Origin: Pelobacter sp.
Lineage (GTDB): Bacteria > Desulfobacterota > Desulfuromonadia > Geobacterales > Pseudopelobacteraceae
Length of the DNA: 64,000 bases
Assembly (NCBI GenBank): GCA_030824515.1
Contig: JAVBXN010000019.1
Location: 54,218 to 118,217, forward strand
Direction of reading: 5' to 3'
Position 1 is the first letter of the stretch, and the number at the start of each line of letters is the position of its first letter. The notes under the pieces were generated by a model. That model ran no database searches. It saw nothing but the letters and a program-made list of their open reading frames with translations, and was not told the DNA's origin. Shown here in pieces: positions 26,858-36,606 of the stretch. Both the position numbers and the translations under genes were made by a program.

Positions 26858-27880
26858 TTAATGACAACATTTCCCTAGATATTTCTTGAAAATCACGGCT
26901 GCATCATTCTGCCTGCCGGCTGCAAGCAACGCACCGTACAACTTTTCTGCCGCGGAACGGGCATAGGCCGTTGTCAACAGCGGCGTATACTGATTTATCG
27001 CGCCATCAAGATCTCCGGAGGCCTCCAGTATCTCCGCACGCATCAGCATAGCCTGTTCAGGCATCAGTTCTTCGGCAATCATCGTATCCAACACCTGCAT
27101 GCACTCAGCTATCCGGCCACTGTCAATCATAAGCATGGCAAGATTGAGCCATATCAAAGTGTTGGAACGATTATGCTGAAGCGCTTTACGCAAATACTGT
27201 TCCGCTTCAAGATCTTTACCCAGTCGATGCAGAACCTTCCCGATTTCGCAACAGTAAATATCCTGATCAACAGTTCCGGCGCACTGTTCCAGGCGGGCCA
27301 AAGCGTCCTCGTGACGGTCCTGACTTGCGGCAACATATGCGTATGCAAAATCTTCTCCCAATTCTACATAACGCTGATACTGTTCTGTCGGCAACTGGCG
27401 AATAAGCAGGTCATAATATTCCATAGGATGCAGGGAATCATCATCCTGCGGTGAGTCGGCACAGTCAACGCCGGTTGTATGAGAACAGGTGCCGCATGCG
27501 GGTGCCTTGACCTGTTCGGCAGGAGCGTCGTCCGCCACACGGCACTCATTAAGCATTGTTTCCGCCTTTTCCCGTACAACGGCATCATAAGTCAGCGTTT
27601 TTACTAGTTCGAGGTGATCTATCGCCTTGGCGGTATCTCCCCTGGAAAAAGCAAAGCGGGCTTCACTCAGATTTAGTTCGGCCAACTTTAAATTTGCGGT
27701 TTCAATCCGTTGTTGAAAAGTCAATTTCAGATCATTTTCAGAATCCGTGCCTGAGCAGCGTTTGAGGCCGTCTTCATAGCAGGTTCTGGCATCGAAAAAG
27801 GCTTCGGAATCAAGATAACGATCTCCCTTGACCAGCAAATCCGCAGGAGCTTTTGAAAAAAGTCTGGACAGTATTCTCAT
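26858..27880 (-). CDS. TPR protein of unknown function
   Basis: A 340-residue soluble protein without a signal peptide. It contains repeated TPR-like helix pairs at both ends (ADLLVKGDRYLDSEAFFDARTCYEDGL; KDLEAEQYLRKALQHNRSNTLIWLNLAML). In the middle is a Cys/His-rich patch (CGTCSHTTGVDC) that could bind a metal or be redox-active. GAGAGG precedes the ATG. It follows rlmD by 13 bp. Its role is unknown; such repeats usually scaffold protein complexes. Confidence 0.8.
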   Translation of the reverse strand: MRILSRLFSKAPADLLVKGDRYLDSEAFFDARTCYEDGLKRCSGTDSENDLKLTFQQRIETANLKLAELNLSEARFAFSRGDTAKAIDHLELVKTLTYDAVVREKAETMLNECRVADDAPAEQVKAPACGTCSHTTGVDCADSPQDDDSLHPMEYYDLLIRQLPTEQYQRYVELGEDFAYAYVAASQDRHEDALARLEQCAGTVDQDIYCCEIGKVLHRLGKDLEAEQYLRKALQHNRSNTLIWLNLAMLMIDSGRIAECMQVLDTMIAEELMPEQAMLMRAEILEASGDLDGAINQYTPLLTTAYARSAAEKLYGALLAAGRQNDAAVIFKKYLGKCCH

Positions 27881-27893
27881 TGTATAACCTCTC

Positions 27894-29207
27894 TTATTTT
27901 TTGATCAGCAGGGTGACACTTTCCAAGTGATAGGTCTGCGGGAACATATCCAGCGGTACAGATTCAAAAACATTATAGCCATGGCCGGCAAACAAGCCGC
28001 AATCCCTGGCGAGTGTGCTTGGATCGCATGAAACATAAATTATTCTGGAGGGATTCAGACGGGCTATTTCCGGTACAACGTCTCCGGCGCCGGTTCGGGG
28101 GGGGTCAAGCAGTAGGACATCAAAAGGAGAGTCATCGGGATCAAGTCGCCTGAGAGCGACTTTCGCATCAGCACAGACAAAATTGATATTATTTATATTA
28201 TTACGAATTTTATTGGAGTTTGCCGCGCGGATGGAACTTTCCGAACCTTCAATCCCGTAAACCGAGGCCACATCGGCAGCCAGCGGAATTGAAAAATTAC
28301 CATTGCCACAATAGAGGTCGAGCAGTCGATCGGTAGGCCTGAAATCACCCAGACGCCTTATTATCGATAAAATGGCCACGTTCTGGACCTGGTTTACCTG
28401 TGCAAAACCACCAGGAAGATATGTAAGAACGTACGAACCCTTATCCGGATTACGGGCGGGCATGCGATAGCTGATTTCGGCACTGCCCCAAAGCTTTTCA
28501 GGCTCCGTCTTCCGGTTCGCCTGAATAAAAAGACCAGTGCATGGGCCAAGCTTCGAGGCACTACCGATCAGATACGACTTTAACCCTGAAAGGTCTTTTC
28601 CGGAATAATGAACCACAGCTACCGCACCCTGCTCGCCGGTATCGATGATGATCTGATCAATCAAGCCGACACCGGCATAATCCTGCAGTACCGATCTGAA
28701 ACAACCCAGGATATCGTTTATCACCGGTTTTGCCACTGGACAGCCATTAAGCGCATTTTCCACTACGTGCGTGCTGTTTCTATGGAAACCGATACGCAAC
28801 CCAGCCCGGTCTGCGGACACCTTGAAGCGGACCCTGCTGCGGTAGTAATATGCCAGTGGTGAAGCAACGGTGTCTCCGATCAGACTTCCATCTACCCGCC
28901 CTCCCCGCCAGAGGGTATCGGCAAAGATCTGGCGCTTCTGCTGCAACTGGACCGGATACTGAACATGCTGCCAGCTGCATCCGCCGCAGACTCCGTATAT
29001 TTCACACACGGGAATGTCACGATCAGGCGAAGGCTGGATGATTTCAACAATCTCGGCCGTACAGTAGGATTTTTTCTGGGTGGTTATGCGAAGGCGTACT
29101 TCATCACCGGGACAGCTAAACGGAACAAAGCAGATCTTGCCATCAATCCGGCAGACGCCGTTCCCGCCAAATGCAAGTTTTTCGATCCGGGCTACGGTTG
29201 TTTCCAC
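27894..29207 (-). CDS. rlmD: 23S rRNA (uracil(1939)-C(5))-methyltransferase
   Basis: A 437-residue enzyme from the GTG at 29207, which sits directly after the upstream stop and gives a TRAM domain at the very N-terminus. A TTG at 29276 would add 23 residues overlapping the previous gene. The TRAM domain (1-57) is followed by a [4Fe-4S] site with C68, C74 and C77 (CEIYGVCGGCSWQH) plus a later cysteine, a SAM fold (LLDLYCGNGNFSIPLA), and a catalytic site IIYVSCDPSTLARD. It makes m5U1939. It is part of the compact queD-queE-creatininase-rlmD run. Confidence 0.93.
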   Translation of the reverse strand: METTVARIEKLAFGGNGVCRIDGKICFVPFSCPGDEVRLRITTQKKSYCTAEIVEIIQPSPDRDIPVCEIYGVCGGCSWQHVQYPVQLQQKRQIFADTLWRGGRVDGSLIGDTVASPLAYYYRSRVRFKVSADRAGLRIGFHRNSTHVVENALNGCPVAKPVINDILGCFRSVLQDYAGVGLIDQIIIDTGEQGAVAVVHYSGKDLSGLKSYLIGSASKLGPCTGLFIQANRKTEPEKLWGSAEISYRMPARNPDKGSYVLTYLPGGFAQVNQVQNVAILSIIRRLGDFRPTDRLLDLYCGNGNFSIPLAADVASVYGIEGSESSIRAANSNKIRNNINNINFVCADAKVALRRLDPDDSPFDVLLLDPPRTGAGDVVPEIARLNPSRIIYVSCDPSTLARDCGLFAGHGYNVFESVPLDMFPQTYHLESVTLLIKK

Positions 29208-29208
29208 G

Positions 29209-29607
29209 TCAAAAGACCCTTGATGCGTGTTTCTTGACGGACTTACCGAGAATGACCCTGTACTCGTTCCTGACAAGGCGACGTTCGAAGTCGGGAGTCG
29301 TCATATAACCCATGGCGGTGTTTTTGAACGAGTCCACCAGCTGATTCCGTACAGAAATGATATCCTGTTCCGGCACAGCCATCTTTTCCAGTACCCTCTC
29401 AAAAACGACCGATTGCCCCAGTTTATCAAGAGCATCCAGATACCGGGCTTCATCTTCAAAGAACATCCGGTCAAGCGCCACGTTGCAGTGTGCCAGAACC
29501 TTGACATGATAATACCCGCCAAAGTAATGCCGGGTTTCGTCAGACAGAGTAATACAGAGACCAGAGTTCAGTTCGATGGTTGTAATGATGTTTGAATTGT
29601 TCAGCAA
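29209..29607 (-). CDS. Conserved hypothetical protein (TTG start)
   Basis: A 132-residue protein. GAGGG lies 5 nt before a TTG at 29607 that overlaps the creatininase stop, so translation is probably coupled; more upstream codons belong to the creatininase frame. No signal peptide or membrane helix is seen. The start ITTIELNSGLCITLSDETRHYFGGYYHVKVLAHCNVAL and a helical C-terminus look like a family I have seen as unnamed in Geobacter-like genomes, but I cannot assign a function. It ends 1 bp before rlmD. Confidence 0.75.
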   Translation of the reverse strand: MLNNSNIITTIELNSGLCITLSDETRHYFGGYYHVKVLAHCNVALDRMFFEDEARYLDALDKLGQSVVFERVLEKMAVPEQDIISVRNQLVDSFKNTAMGYMTTPDFERRLVRNEYRVILGKSVKKHASRVF

Positions 29608-30320
29608 GAGTGTCCCTCGATTTTTCTTATCAAATCCAGCAGGCCTTCCACCACCGCTTCCTCGATCCGGGCACCCTTCTCGGCGGATGCCTTGCCCGGA
29701 TCCCCCCACACCCCTCCGGGCCAGTAGCGCCGCTTGTCGCGCACCAGGATTCCGGGAGGGAAAGAAGGGTATTCAGCCGGGGCGGTCCCTTTGACCAGTT
29801 CAGGATGGGAATGCATGATCCTTGACGTTTCAATTTCTCCGGCATGGCAATCACCGGGCGTTTCGATCAGATCCCTGGCGCGATCGCGTGCCAGCAGGAA
29901 TTCGGTAACAACGGCAACCGAGATATCGTCATAGCAGGCGATCAACTCTTCACCGGCGTCCTGCAGAGCCATGCCATGGGCACCGCCGGCATGGCCGCTG
30001 AGTGCAATGAATGTATCCAGGCCCTGTCCCCGCAGAGACTTGACGATATCCATAAAGAGCGACTTGAGAGTGGCAGTCGAAATCGAGATCGTACCGGGAT
30101 GGCAGGCAGAGGAGCGACAATTGCCGTAGTGGATCGGGGGCGCAACGAACAGCGGCCTTCGCTGCGCCGCTTTAATGCACACCTGGTATGCCTCGAAGGT
30201 GTCGGTGGAGAGCGGGAGATGGGGGCCATGCTCTTCCACGGAACCGAACGGTATCAGAACGATCCTGGTGCGGGTGAGGCCGGCCTCGAACTCCGGCATT
30301 GTCATGTCCGAAATGATCAC
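29601..30320 (-). CDS. Creatininase-family amidohydrolase
   Basis: A 239-residue protein from a GTG at 30320 that overlaps the queE stop (GTGA). Family landmarks are clear: MTMPEF, VLIPFGSVEEHGPHLPLSTDT with metal ligands Glu/His/Asp, HYGNCRSSACHPGTISIS, SGHAGGAH, and GDCHAGEIETS. Members split cyclic amides (creatinine) or act in cofactor pathways such as riboflavin or F420 precursor and mycofactocin steps. Here it sits directly after queE, hinting at a role with pterin-like or deazapurine intermediates, but this is only inference. The conserved metal residues suggest it is active. Confidence 0.87.
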   Translation of the reverse strand: MIISDMTMPEFEAGLTRTRIVLIPFGSVEEHGPHLPLSTDTFEAYQVCIKAAQRRPLFVAPPIHYGNCRSSACHPGTISISTATLKSLFMDIVKSLRGQGLDTFIALSGHAGGAHGMALQDAGEELIACYDDISVAVVTEFLLARDRARDLIETPGDCHAGEIETSRIMHSHPELVKGTAPAEYPSFPPGILVRDKRRYWPGGVWGDPGKASAEKGARIEEAVVEGLLDLIRKIEGHSC

Positions 30321-31066
30321 AACGCCCCCAAAAGCTTGTGCATCTGGGGAATTACACGCACATCCGGCAGGCGGCCGGAGGCCATTTCCTGAAGTTGAAA
30401 AAGATGGGCAGCCTTGATACCGATAGCGCCGCCCGGCAGCGTTAACGGCTGCAGAAACAGCGGCGTGTCCCTGTTTATTCTGGCTATGATCTCGCACACC
30501 TTGATTATTTCATCATGATCCGTCGCATCACCGACAACAACCTTCACAGAAACATTACAGCCCTGGGCTTCACGCAGAAAGAGCGCGTGCAAATCCCACA
30601 GCTGTCCCGTGCAACCGGCCGTAGAGGGAAGCTTCATATCCATGCTGATATAGTCCAGGTGCCGCTTCACCTGTCCAAGCGCCAGATGCATGGTGCCGTT
30701 TGTTTCAAGGTGGATCGGAAGAATCCTGCGGATATCCGGAAACAGCCTGGCCAGCAGGTCGGCATACAGCAGAGGCTCACCGCCGGTGAAGCTGACCGAA
30801 TGGTGTGCTCCCGGAAGCAGGGACTGCCATTCGGCGATGATATCGGTAATAGCATGCAAAGGCATCGGCTGCGGAATGTTGATCAAATCGGCTGATCCGG
30901 GTCTAGACTCAACCCTGCCGATTTCTGTCCTGCCGAATTCGGTATCACAATAGCAGCAGTCCAGGTTGCACTCGGTCAAACGCACAAATATCTGGCGGCG
31001 GCCGGCGAGGAGGCCTTCGCCCTGAATCGACGAAAACAACTCGTTGATGTGGATCATATCACTCAT
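30317..31066 (-). CDS. queE: 7-carboxy-7-deazaguanine synthase
   Basis: A 249-residue radical SAM enzyme of queuosine precursor synthesis. The cluster motif CxxxCxxC is at C33, C37 and C40 (ECNLDCCYCDTEFG); FSSIQGEG precedes it and SFTGGEPLLY follows, as in QueE. It rearranges 6-carboxytetrahydropterin, the product of QueD, to 7-carboxy-7-deazaguanine. The start overlaps the queD stop by 8 bp, so queD-queE are co-translated. Confidence 0.93.
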   Translation of the reverse strand: MSDMIHINELFSSIQGEGLLAGRRQIFVRLTECNLDCCYCDTEFGRTEIGRVESRPGSADLINIPQPMPLHAITDIIAEWQSLLPGAHHSVSFTGGEPLLYADLLARLFPDIRRILPIHLETNGTMHLALGQVKRHLDYISMDMKLPSTAGCTGQLWDLHALFLREAQGCNVSVKVVVGDATDHDEIIKVCEIIARINRDTPLFLQPLTLPGGAIGIKAAHLFQLQEMASGRLPDVRVIPQMHKLLGAL

Positions 31067-31427
31067 AATATCGTGCGGATGCGTTATCAGATTCCCAGAC
31101 GGTTATTGAATCGACCTTGATATTATCGTTATTCATACGCTCCGAAATACGATCGTACAGATATTTGGCGATATGTTCCGAAGAAGGAGAAAGGTCACGG
31201 AAAGCCGGATTTTCATTGAGATACTTGTGATCCAGCTCATTAATTATAGCTCCGGCATCCCGCTTGAGAACCTTGAAGTCGATCCCGAGGCCCGACTTGT
31301 CCAGCTCGCGGGCCGTCACCGACACCTCGACCTTCCAGTTGTGACCGTGCAGGTTTTCGCAATCCCCCTGATAATTGATCAGGTTATGAGCGGCAGCAAA
31401 ACTGGTTTTGATTGTCAGCATATACAT
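31059..31427 (-). CDS. queD: 6-carboxy-5,6,7,8-tetrahydropterin synthase
   Basis: A 122-residue enzyme converting 7,8-dihydroneopterin triphosphate to 6-carboxytetrahydropterin, the second step of the queuosine pathway. The zinc histidines are H14 (FAAAHNL), H27 and H29 (CENLHGHNW), with the catalytic C23 just before. The active-site pattern ...SPSSEHIAKYLYD...VWESDNASARY is typical. GGAGG lies 8 nt before the ATG at 31427. It is the first gene of the run; queC and folE are not in this window. Confidence 0.94.
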   Translation of the reverse strand: MYMLTIKTSFAAAHNLINYQGDCENLHGHNWKVEVSVTARELDKSGLGIDFKVLKRDAGAIINELDHKYLNENPAFRDLSPSSEHIAKYLYDRISERMNNDNIKVDSITVWESDNASARYYE

Positions 31428-31490
31428 ATAAAAATCCTCCGGATAACGGTATTTATAGCTTCAAGAGATTCTGTTGATACTACACAAAAA

Positions 31491-31516
31491 TATGGGCAAC
31501 CACAAGGTTGCCCATA
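31491..31516 (-). terminator. Rho-independent terminator after metY
   Basis: An 11-bp perfect stem (31491-31501 with 31506-31516), loop ACAA. On the - strand it is followed by TTTTTG. It separates metY from queD. Confidence 0.9.
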
Positions 31517-31542
31517 GATACGATTAAAAAAGGCGCTTTTAG

Positions 31543-32856
<1,314 letters not shown>

Positions 32857-32869
32857 CTATGATTTTATA

Positions 32870-32896
32870 AGTATAGTTCACGCCCAAACAAGTCAA
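32870..32896 (-). promoter_or_regulatory. Probable sigma-70 promoter of metY
   Basis: On the - strand, TTGACT (32896-32891) and TATACT (32875-32870) are separated by 15 bp, about 40 bp before the metY start. The spacing is short, so a following TATAAA could be the true -10. Confidence 0.45.
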
Positions 32897-32948
32897 GTTT
32901 ATTTTAGATCCAGCAATCTGATGCCTGCGAAACCTCCCGGGTCAGCAT

Positions 32949-33353
32949 TCATACTGCAATTAACGACAGATCCTTTCTGTAGACCGTACCCTGGAATATG
33001 GCCACCACATCGCCGGCATCGTCGGTTATCATAACCGAATATGTCGCCAGCTTGCGGTTTCTGGCCAGTTCCCTGGCTTCAGCATGCAGCGTTCCGGCGA
33101 CGGCGGCCTTTACAAATGAGACGCTGGTATTGATGCCCATCGACAGGGTTCCGTGGGAGTTTGATGCAACTGCGAAAGCAAAATCTGCCAGTGTGAAGAT
33201 GGCGCCACCATGCACTGTTTTGGCGCCGTTATAGTGATAAGGCTGGATCACCATACTGGCTTTCGCAATTCCGGGTTCGACCTCGAGCAGTTCGATTCCG
33301 GCATGCCTGGCAAAAAGATCCTTTTCCGAGAAAAACTGCTTGATTTTAAGCAT
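32949..33353 (-). CDS. PaaI-type hotdog thioesterase
   Basis: A 134-residue hotdog-fold protein. The PaaI signature VHGGAIFTLADFAFAVASN is present, with the usual A.......G..L...A beta-strand pattern downstream. Such enzymes hydrolyse aryl- or acyl-CoA thioesters; the physiological substrate is not evident. It lies 27 bp from the following membrane-protein gene. Confidence 0.88.
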   Translation of the reverse strand: MLKIKQFFSEKDLFARHAGIELLEVEPGIAKASMVIQPYHYNGAKTVHGGAIFTLADFAFAVASNSHGTLSMGINTSVSFVKAAVAGTLHAEARELARNRKLATYSVMITDDAGDVVAIFQGTVYRKDLSLIAV

Positions 33354-33380
33354 TTATGCCATTCCCTGCCCAGTTTAGTT

Positions 33381-33746
33381 TCAGATAGTGATGGTCTCAC
33401 CCGGACGCAACCGCTTCTGTTCAAAATCGGTGGGTGCGTCAAAGGAGGCTGCCAGAAGATAGAAAAACAACATGATCAATGCGGTGATCAAAATGAACAG
33501 CGGCAGGATGCGGACGAATTCATCGCGTTTTTCCTGGGGCAACACAAGACCGAAGGCCGCCAGAACGACTCCATAACCTCCGATCGCCGCCGCCCAGAAG
33601 ATACCCAGGCGATAGATACGGCTCTCGGCGGCCATTGACAGCGAGAACATATCCGAGAGAGCGCCATGGTAAAAACTGGCGACAATGATCAGAATCAGGG
33701 CCGCCATCACCAACCGCATGCCGTTTCTGACCGTGCGCTTACGCAT
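33381..33746 (-). CDS. Small inner-membrane protein of unknown function
   Basis: A 121-residue protein with three hydrophobic spans (LVMAALILIIVASFYHGAL; IFWAAAIGGYGVVLAAFGLVL; ILPLFILITALIMLFFYLLAA) and positively charged ends at the N-terminus. GGAG lies 8 nt before the ATG. No catalytic motif is visible. It follows the tsaC/sua5-like gene. Confidence 0.75.
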   Translation of the reverse strand: MRKRTVRNGMRLVMAALILIIVASFYHGALSDMFSLSMAAESRIYRLGIFWAAAIGGYGVVLAAFGLVLPQEKRDEFVRILPLFILITALIMLFFYLLAASFDAPTDFEQKRLRPGETITI

Positions 33747-33770
33747 GGGCCAACTCCGGCATATTTCCTG

Positions 33771-34379
33771 TCAGACGCACCATGAAACATCACCCAGTCC
33801 GATTCGCAAAACTTCAGCTTTGTCGTTGATCAGGCTCACCACGGAACTGACATCGGTAGTCAGGATACCGCCATCCAGAATGAAGTCCAACTGACTGCCG
33901 AAGGTATCGGCAATGGCATACGGATCACCCACCGGCTCTTCTCCGGAGAGATTGGCGCTGGTAGTAATGATCGGATTGCCGAGAGCGGAGACCAGATTCG
34001 TACAGATCCGGTTATCGGGAATCCTGATGCCGACCGTCTTCTGCCGGGTCAGCAACAGGTCAGGAACCTCGCGGGTTGCCTCCAGAACAAACGTGTACGG
34101 GCCGGGCAGAAAGCGTTTCAGATGTTTGAAAGCGGAGTTGCTGACCTTGGCATAGTGGGATATCTCGGAAAGCGATGAACAGATGATGGAAAAAGGCTTG
34201 CGCCGATCCCGCAGCTTCATCTGGTAGATGCGTTCGATACTCTTCTTGCAGAAGATCGAACAGCCGATGCCGTAGGTGGTGTCGGTCGGATAGGCAATGA
34301 CACTGCCGTTTTTGAGACCTTCGACTACTCGCGAGATCTGGCGTGGTTGAGGATCTTCAGGGTGAATTTCAAGAATCAT
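33771..34379 (-). CDS. L-threonylcarbamoyladenylate synthase (Sua5/YciO/YrdC family)
   Basis: A 202-residue enzyme of t6A tRNA modification. The ATG at 34379 has AAGGCG upstream and gives the usual family start; 40 extra codons in the frame are not conserved. GSVIAYPTDTTYGIGC is the diagnostic N-terminal motif, followed by KLRDRRKPFSIIC, PGPYTFVLEA, VGIRIPDN and TSANLSGEEP. It forms threonylcarbamoyl-AMP, which is passed to TsaD, encoded about 2.2 kb upstream on the same strand. YciO-type paralogues share these motifs, so the exact subfamily is left open. Confidence 0.88.
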   Translation of the reverse strand: MILEIHPEDPQPRQISRVVEGLKNGSVIAYPTDTTYGIGCSIFCKKSIERIYQMKLRDRRKPFSIICSSLSEISHYAKVSNSAFKHLKRFLPGPYTFVLEATREVPDLLLTRQKTVGIRIPDNRICTNLVSALGNPIITTSANLSGEEPVGDPYAIADTFGSQLDFILDGGILTTDVSSVVSLINDKAEVLRIGLGDVSWCV

Positions 34380-34401
34380 GCTGACGCCTTTTGCAAAACA
34401 A

Positions 34402-35763
34402 TTAATTCCGTAAGTCCCTATCCGATTCCTCCTCAAGGCCGGACTCTTCAGCCTCAAGCAGATTGTCGGCGTATTCGCGCGGGATGTCCTGCACATCACG
34501 CAGCTTGCGCTCTATCACGCGGGTGCGGGTGGCGGCAAGATCGATCTGGTTGCCGGCCTCCTGCAACTTCTTGCGGGTTTTTTCCAGCACCACGCCGAAT
34601 TTTGAAAACTCGCTGCGAACCGAACCGAGCAGATTCCAGACCTCGGCGGAACGTTTCTCGATCGCGAGAGTGCGAAAGCCCATCTGCAGACTGTTCAGCA
34701 GAGCCGCCAGCGTGGTCGGGCCGGCCACGATAACCTTGAACTCGCGCTGCAACACATCAAAAAGCCCCGGCAGGCGCAGAACCTCTGCATACAGCCCCTC
34801 GGTCGGCAGGAACATCACTCCGAAGTCGGTCGTGTGGGGCGGTTCCAGGTACTTGTCACGAATATTCCTGGCCATTTCCCGCACTGCGCGATCCAGGGTC
34901 TTGGAAGCTTCGAGCGCCGCAACGGAATCGCCGAGCTCCTGCGCTTCCAGCAGACGGATATAATCCTCCTGAGGGAATTTGGCATCCAGCGGCAGCCAGA
35001 CCGAACTTTCCTGAACGCCATCGCGCCCCGGCAATTTGAGGGCGAATTCGACCCGTTGACCGCTGCCGGGCCGGGTTTCCACATTCGAATCATACTGGCC
35101 CGGCGCCAGTATCTGCTCCAGCAGGCTTGCCAGCTGGATCTCTCCGAAAGTACCGCGGCTCTTGACGTTTGTCAGCACCTTTTTGAGATCACCGACGCCG
35201 ACCGCCAGCGACTGCATCTCGCCCAATCCGCGCTGCACCAGCTCCAGACGTTCGCTGACCAGCTTGAACGACTCGCCCAGACGCCTCTCCAGTGTGTCAT
35301 GCAGCTTTTCATCAACGGTGGCGCGCATCTGTTCCAGCTTTTTGGCGTTGTCTTCCTGGATCATCCGCAAACGCGCGTCAACCCCGTCACGCAGCTTGTC
35401 AAGCCGGGCCTCGTTGCTGGCAGTCAACTCCTTCAACTGCGCCGCAAACAGTTCCAGCTGATTCTTCTGCAGACCGGCAATGTCGCTCATCCGTTTAAGC
35501 AGCGAATCCCCCAGCACGGTGATGCCGGAAGTCATCTCCTCGCGGGAGTGACGAACCCCGGAGAGCATCTCCGTCCGTCCCCGGGCAAGTTCATCGGCCA
35601 GAAACCGTTCCTGGCGTTCGAACAATCGTCCCATATTTTCGATAGCGGCCAGGATTCCGGACGATTCATTCGTACCGCGCCGGATAATTACAACCAGGAA
35701 GCAGAGCAGACCGCAACAGACCAGCAGGAGCAATATGATTATGTAGGCGGTCAACAATGACAT
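34402..35763 (-). CDS. rmuC: RmuC family DNA recombination protein
   Basis: A 453-residue protein. The N-terminus is a membrane anchor (LTAYIIILLLLVCCGLLCFLVVII); residues about 40-180 are a long coiled coil; the C-terminal part is the RmuC nuclease-like domain (GTFGEIQLASLLEQILAPGQYDSN, LDAKFPQEDY, TTDFGVMFLPTEGLYAEVLR, GPTTLAALLNSLQMGF). E. coli RmuC limits DNA inversions at short inverted repeats. It lies between rsmA and the tsaC/sua5 gene in one co-directional block. Confidence 0.92.
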   Translation of the reverse strand: MSLLTAYIIILLLLVCCGLLCFLVVIIRRGTNESSGILAAIENMGRLFERQERFLADELARGRTEMLSGVRHSREEMTSGITVLGDSLLKRMSDIAGLQKNQLELFAAQLKELTASNEARLDKLRDGVDARLRMIQEDNAKKLEQMRATVDEKLHDTLERRLGESFKLVSERLELVQRGLGEMQSLAVGVGDLKKVLTNVKSRGTFGEIQLASLLEQILAPGQYDSNVETRPGSGQRVEFALKLPGRDGVQESSVWLPLDAKFPQEDYIRLLEAQELGDSVAALEASKTLDRAVREMARNIRDKYLEPPHTTDFGVMFLPTEGLYAEVLRLPGLFDVLQREFKVIVAGPTTLAALLNSLQMGFRTLAIEKRSAEVWNLLGSVRSEFSKFGVVLEKTRKKLQEAGNQIDLAATRTRVIERKLRDVQDIPREYADNLLEAEESGLEEESDRDLRN

Positions 35764-35781
35764 GGCACAGCGCCTCGGCCC

Positions 35782-36606
35782 CTATGCGACAAGAGGAGCA
35801 TTCTCTGACAGCCAGCGGGACAACCGGGCAAACTCCTCCAGCGACAGGGTCTCGCCCCGACGCCGGCCATCGACATCGCAACTCTTCAGCAGCAGTTCCA
35901 GATCCGCGCCTTTGGTGCATTCGGCTGATTTCAGGCAGTTGGACAGTGTTTTCCTGCGCATCGAAAAAGCAGCCTTGACAACACCACGGAAGATATTCTC
36001 GTTGCCGACCTCGGCCCGCGGACTCGAAAGCGGAGTGAAGTTCAGGATGGCCGAGTCAACCTTGGGCCTGGGGTGGAAACTGCCCGGATGAACGATGAAA
36101 CTTCTGCGGATATCAAACCACAGCCCCAACAGCACAGTGGTCACACCATAGGCCGAACAGTCGGGTTCAGAAGCCAGCCGGTCGCCGACCTCTTTCTGGA
36201 GCATCAACGTCATGCGCGACAGCCGCGGGTGCACTTCCAGCAGGCGAAACAGCACTTCGGTCGAAATATTATAGGGAAGATTGGCAACCACATTCCACTT
36301 GCCTGGAGTTTCGGAGAGTAGCGCGTCCAGATCTACTTTCAGCACATCGGCGTCAATCACCGACACCCTCGGATTCTCCTTGAGACGTTCCCGGTGGTAA
36401 GCCGCCAGGGCGTGGTCAAACTCGATCAGAACCAGCCGTCTGGCGCGTTCCGCCAGATGATCCGTCAAAGCGCCCCGACCCGGTCCGATTTCAAGAACGG
36501 CGTCATCGGGCTGAATCTGCGCGGCATTAATAATTTTTTCGATGACATTCTGGTCAACCAGGAAGTTTTGTCCCAGCGATTTTAGCGGGCGTCTGTTGGA
36601 GCTCAC
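35782..36606 (-). CDS. rsmA: 16S rRNA (adenine(1518)-N(6)/adenine(1519)-N(6))-dimethyltransferase
   Basis: A 274-residue KsgA/RsmA enzyme that dimethylates two adenines near the 3' end of 16S rRNA late in small-subunit assembly. LKSLGQNFLVDQNVIEKI, VLEIGPGRGALTDHLA (SAM loop), and VVANLPYNISTEVLFRLL (catalytic NLPY) are all present. It begins with GTG, overlapping the tsaD stop by 4 bp, with AAGGAA 8 nt upstream. Confidence 0.95.
   Translation of the reverse strand: MSSNRRPLKSLGQNFLVDQNVIEKIINAAQIQPDDAVLEIGPGRGALTDHLAERARRLVLIEFDHALAAYHRERLKENPRVSVIDADVLKVDLDALLSETPGKWNVVANLPYNISTEVLFRLLEVHPRLSRMTLMLQKEVGDRLASEPDCSAYGVTTVLLGLWFDIRRSFIVHPGSFHPRPKVDSAILNFTPLSSPRAEVGNENIFRGVVKAAFSMRRKTLSNCLKSAECTKGADLELLLKSCDVDGRRRGETLSLEEFARLSRWLSENAPLVA

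Noticed and set aside
31428..31490. preQ1 riboswitch ahead of queD
   Set aside because: The gap is short and holds only the metY terminator; no pseudoknot-forming aptamer with the conserved A-rich tail is seen.
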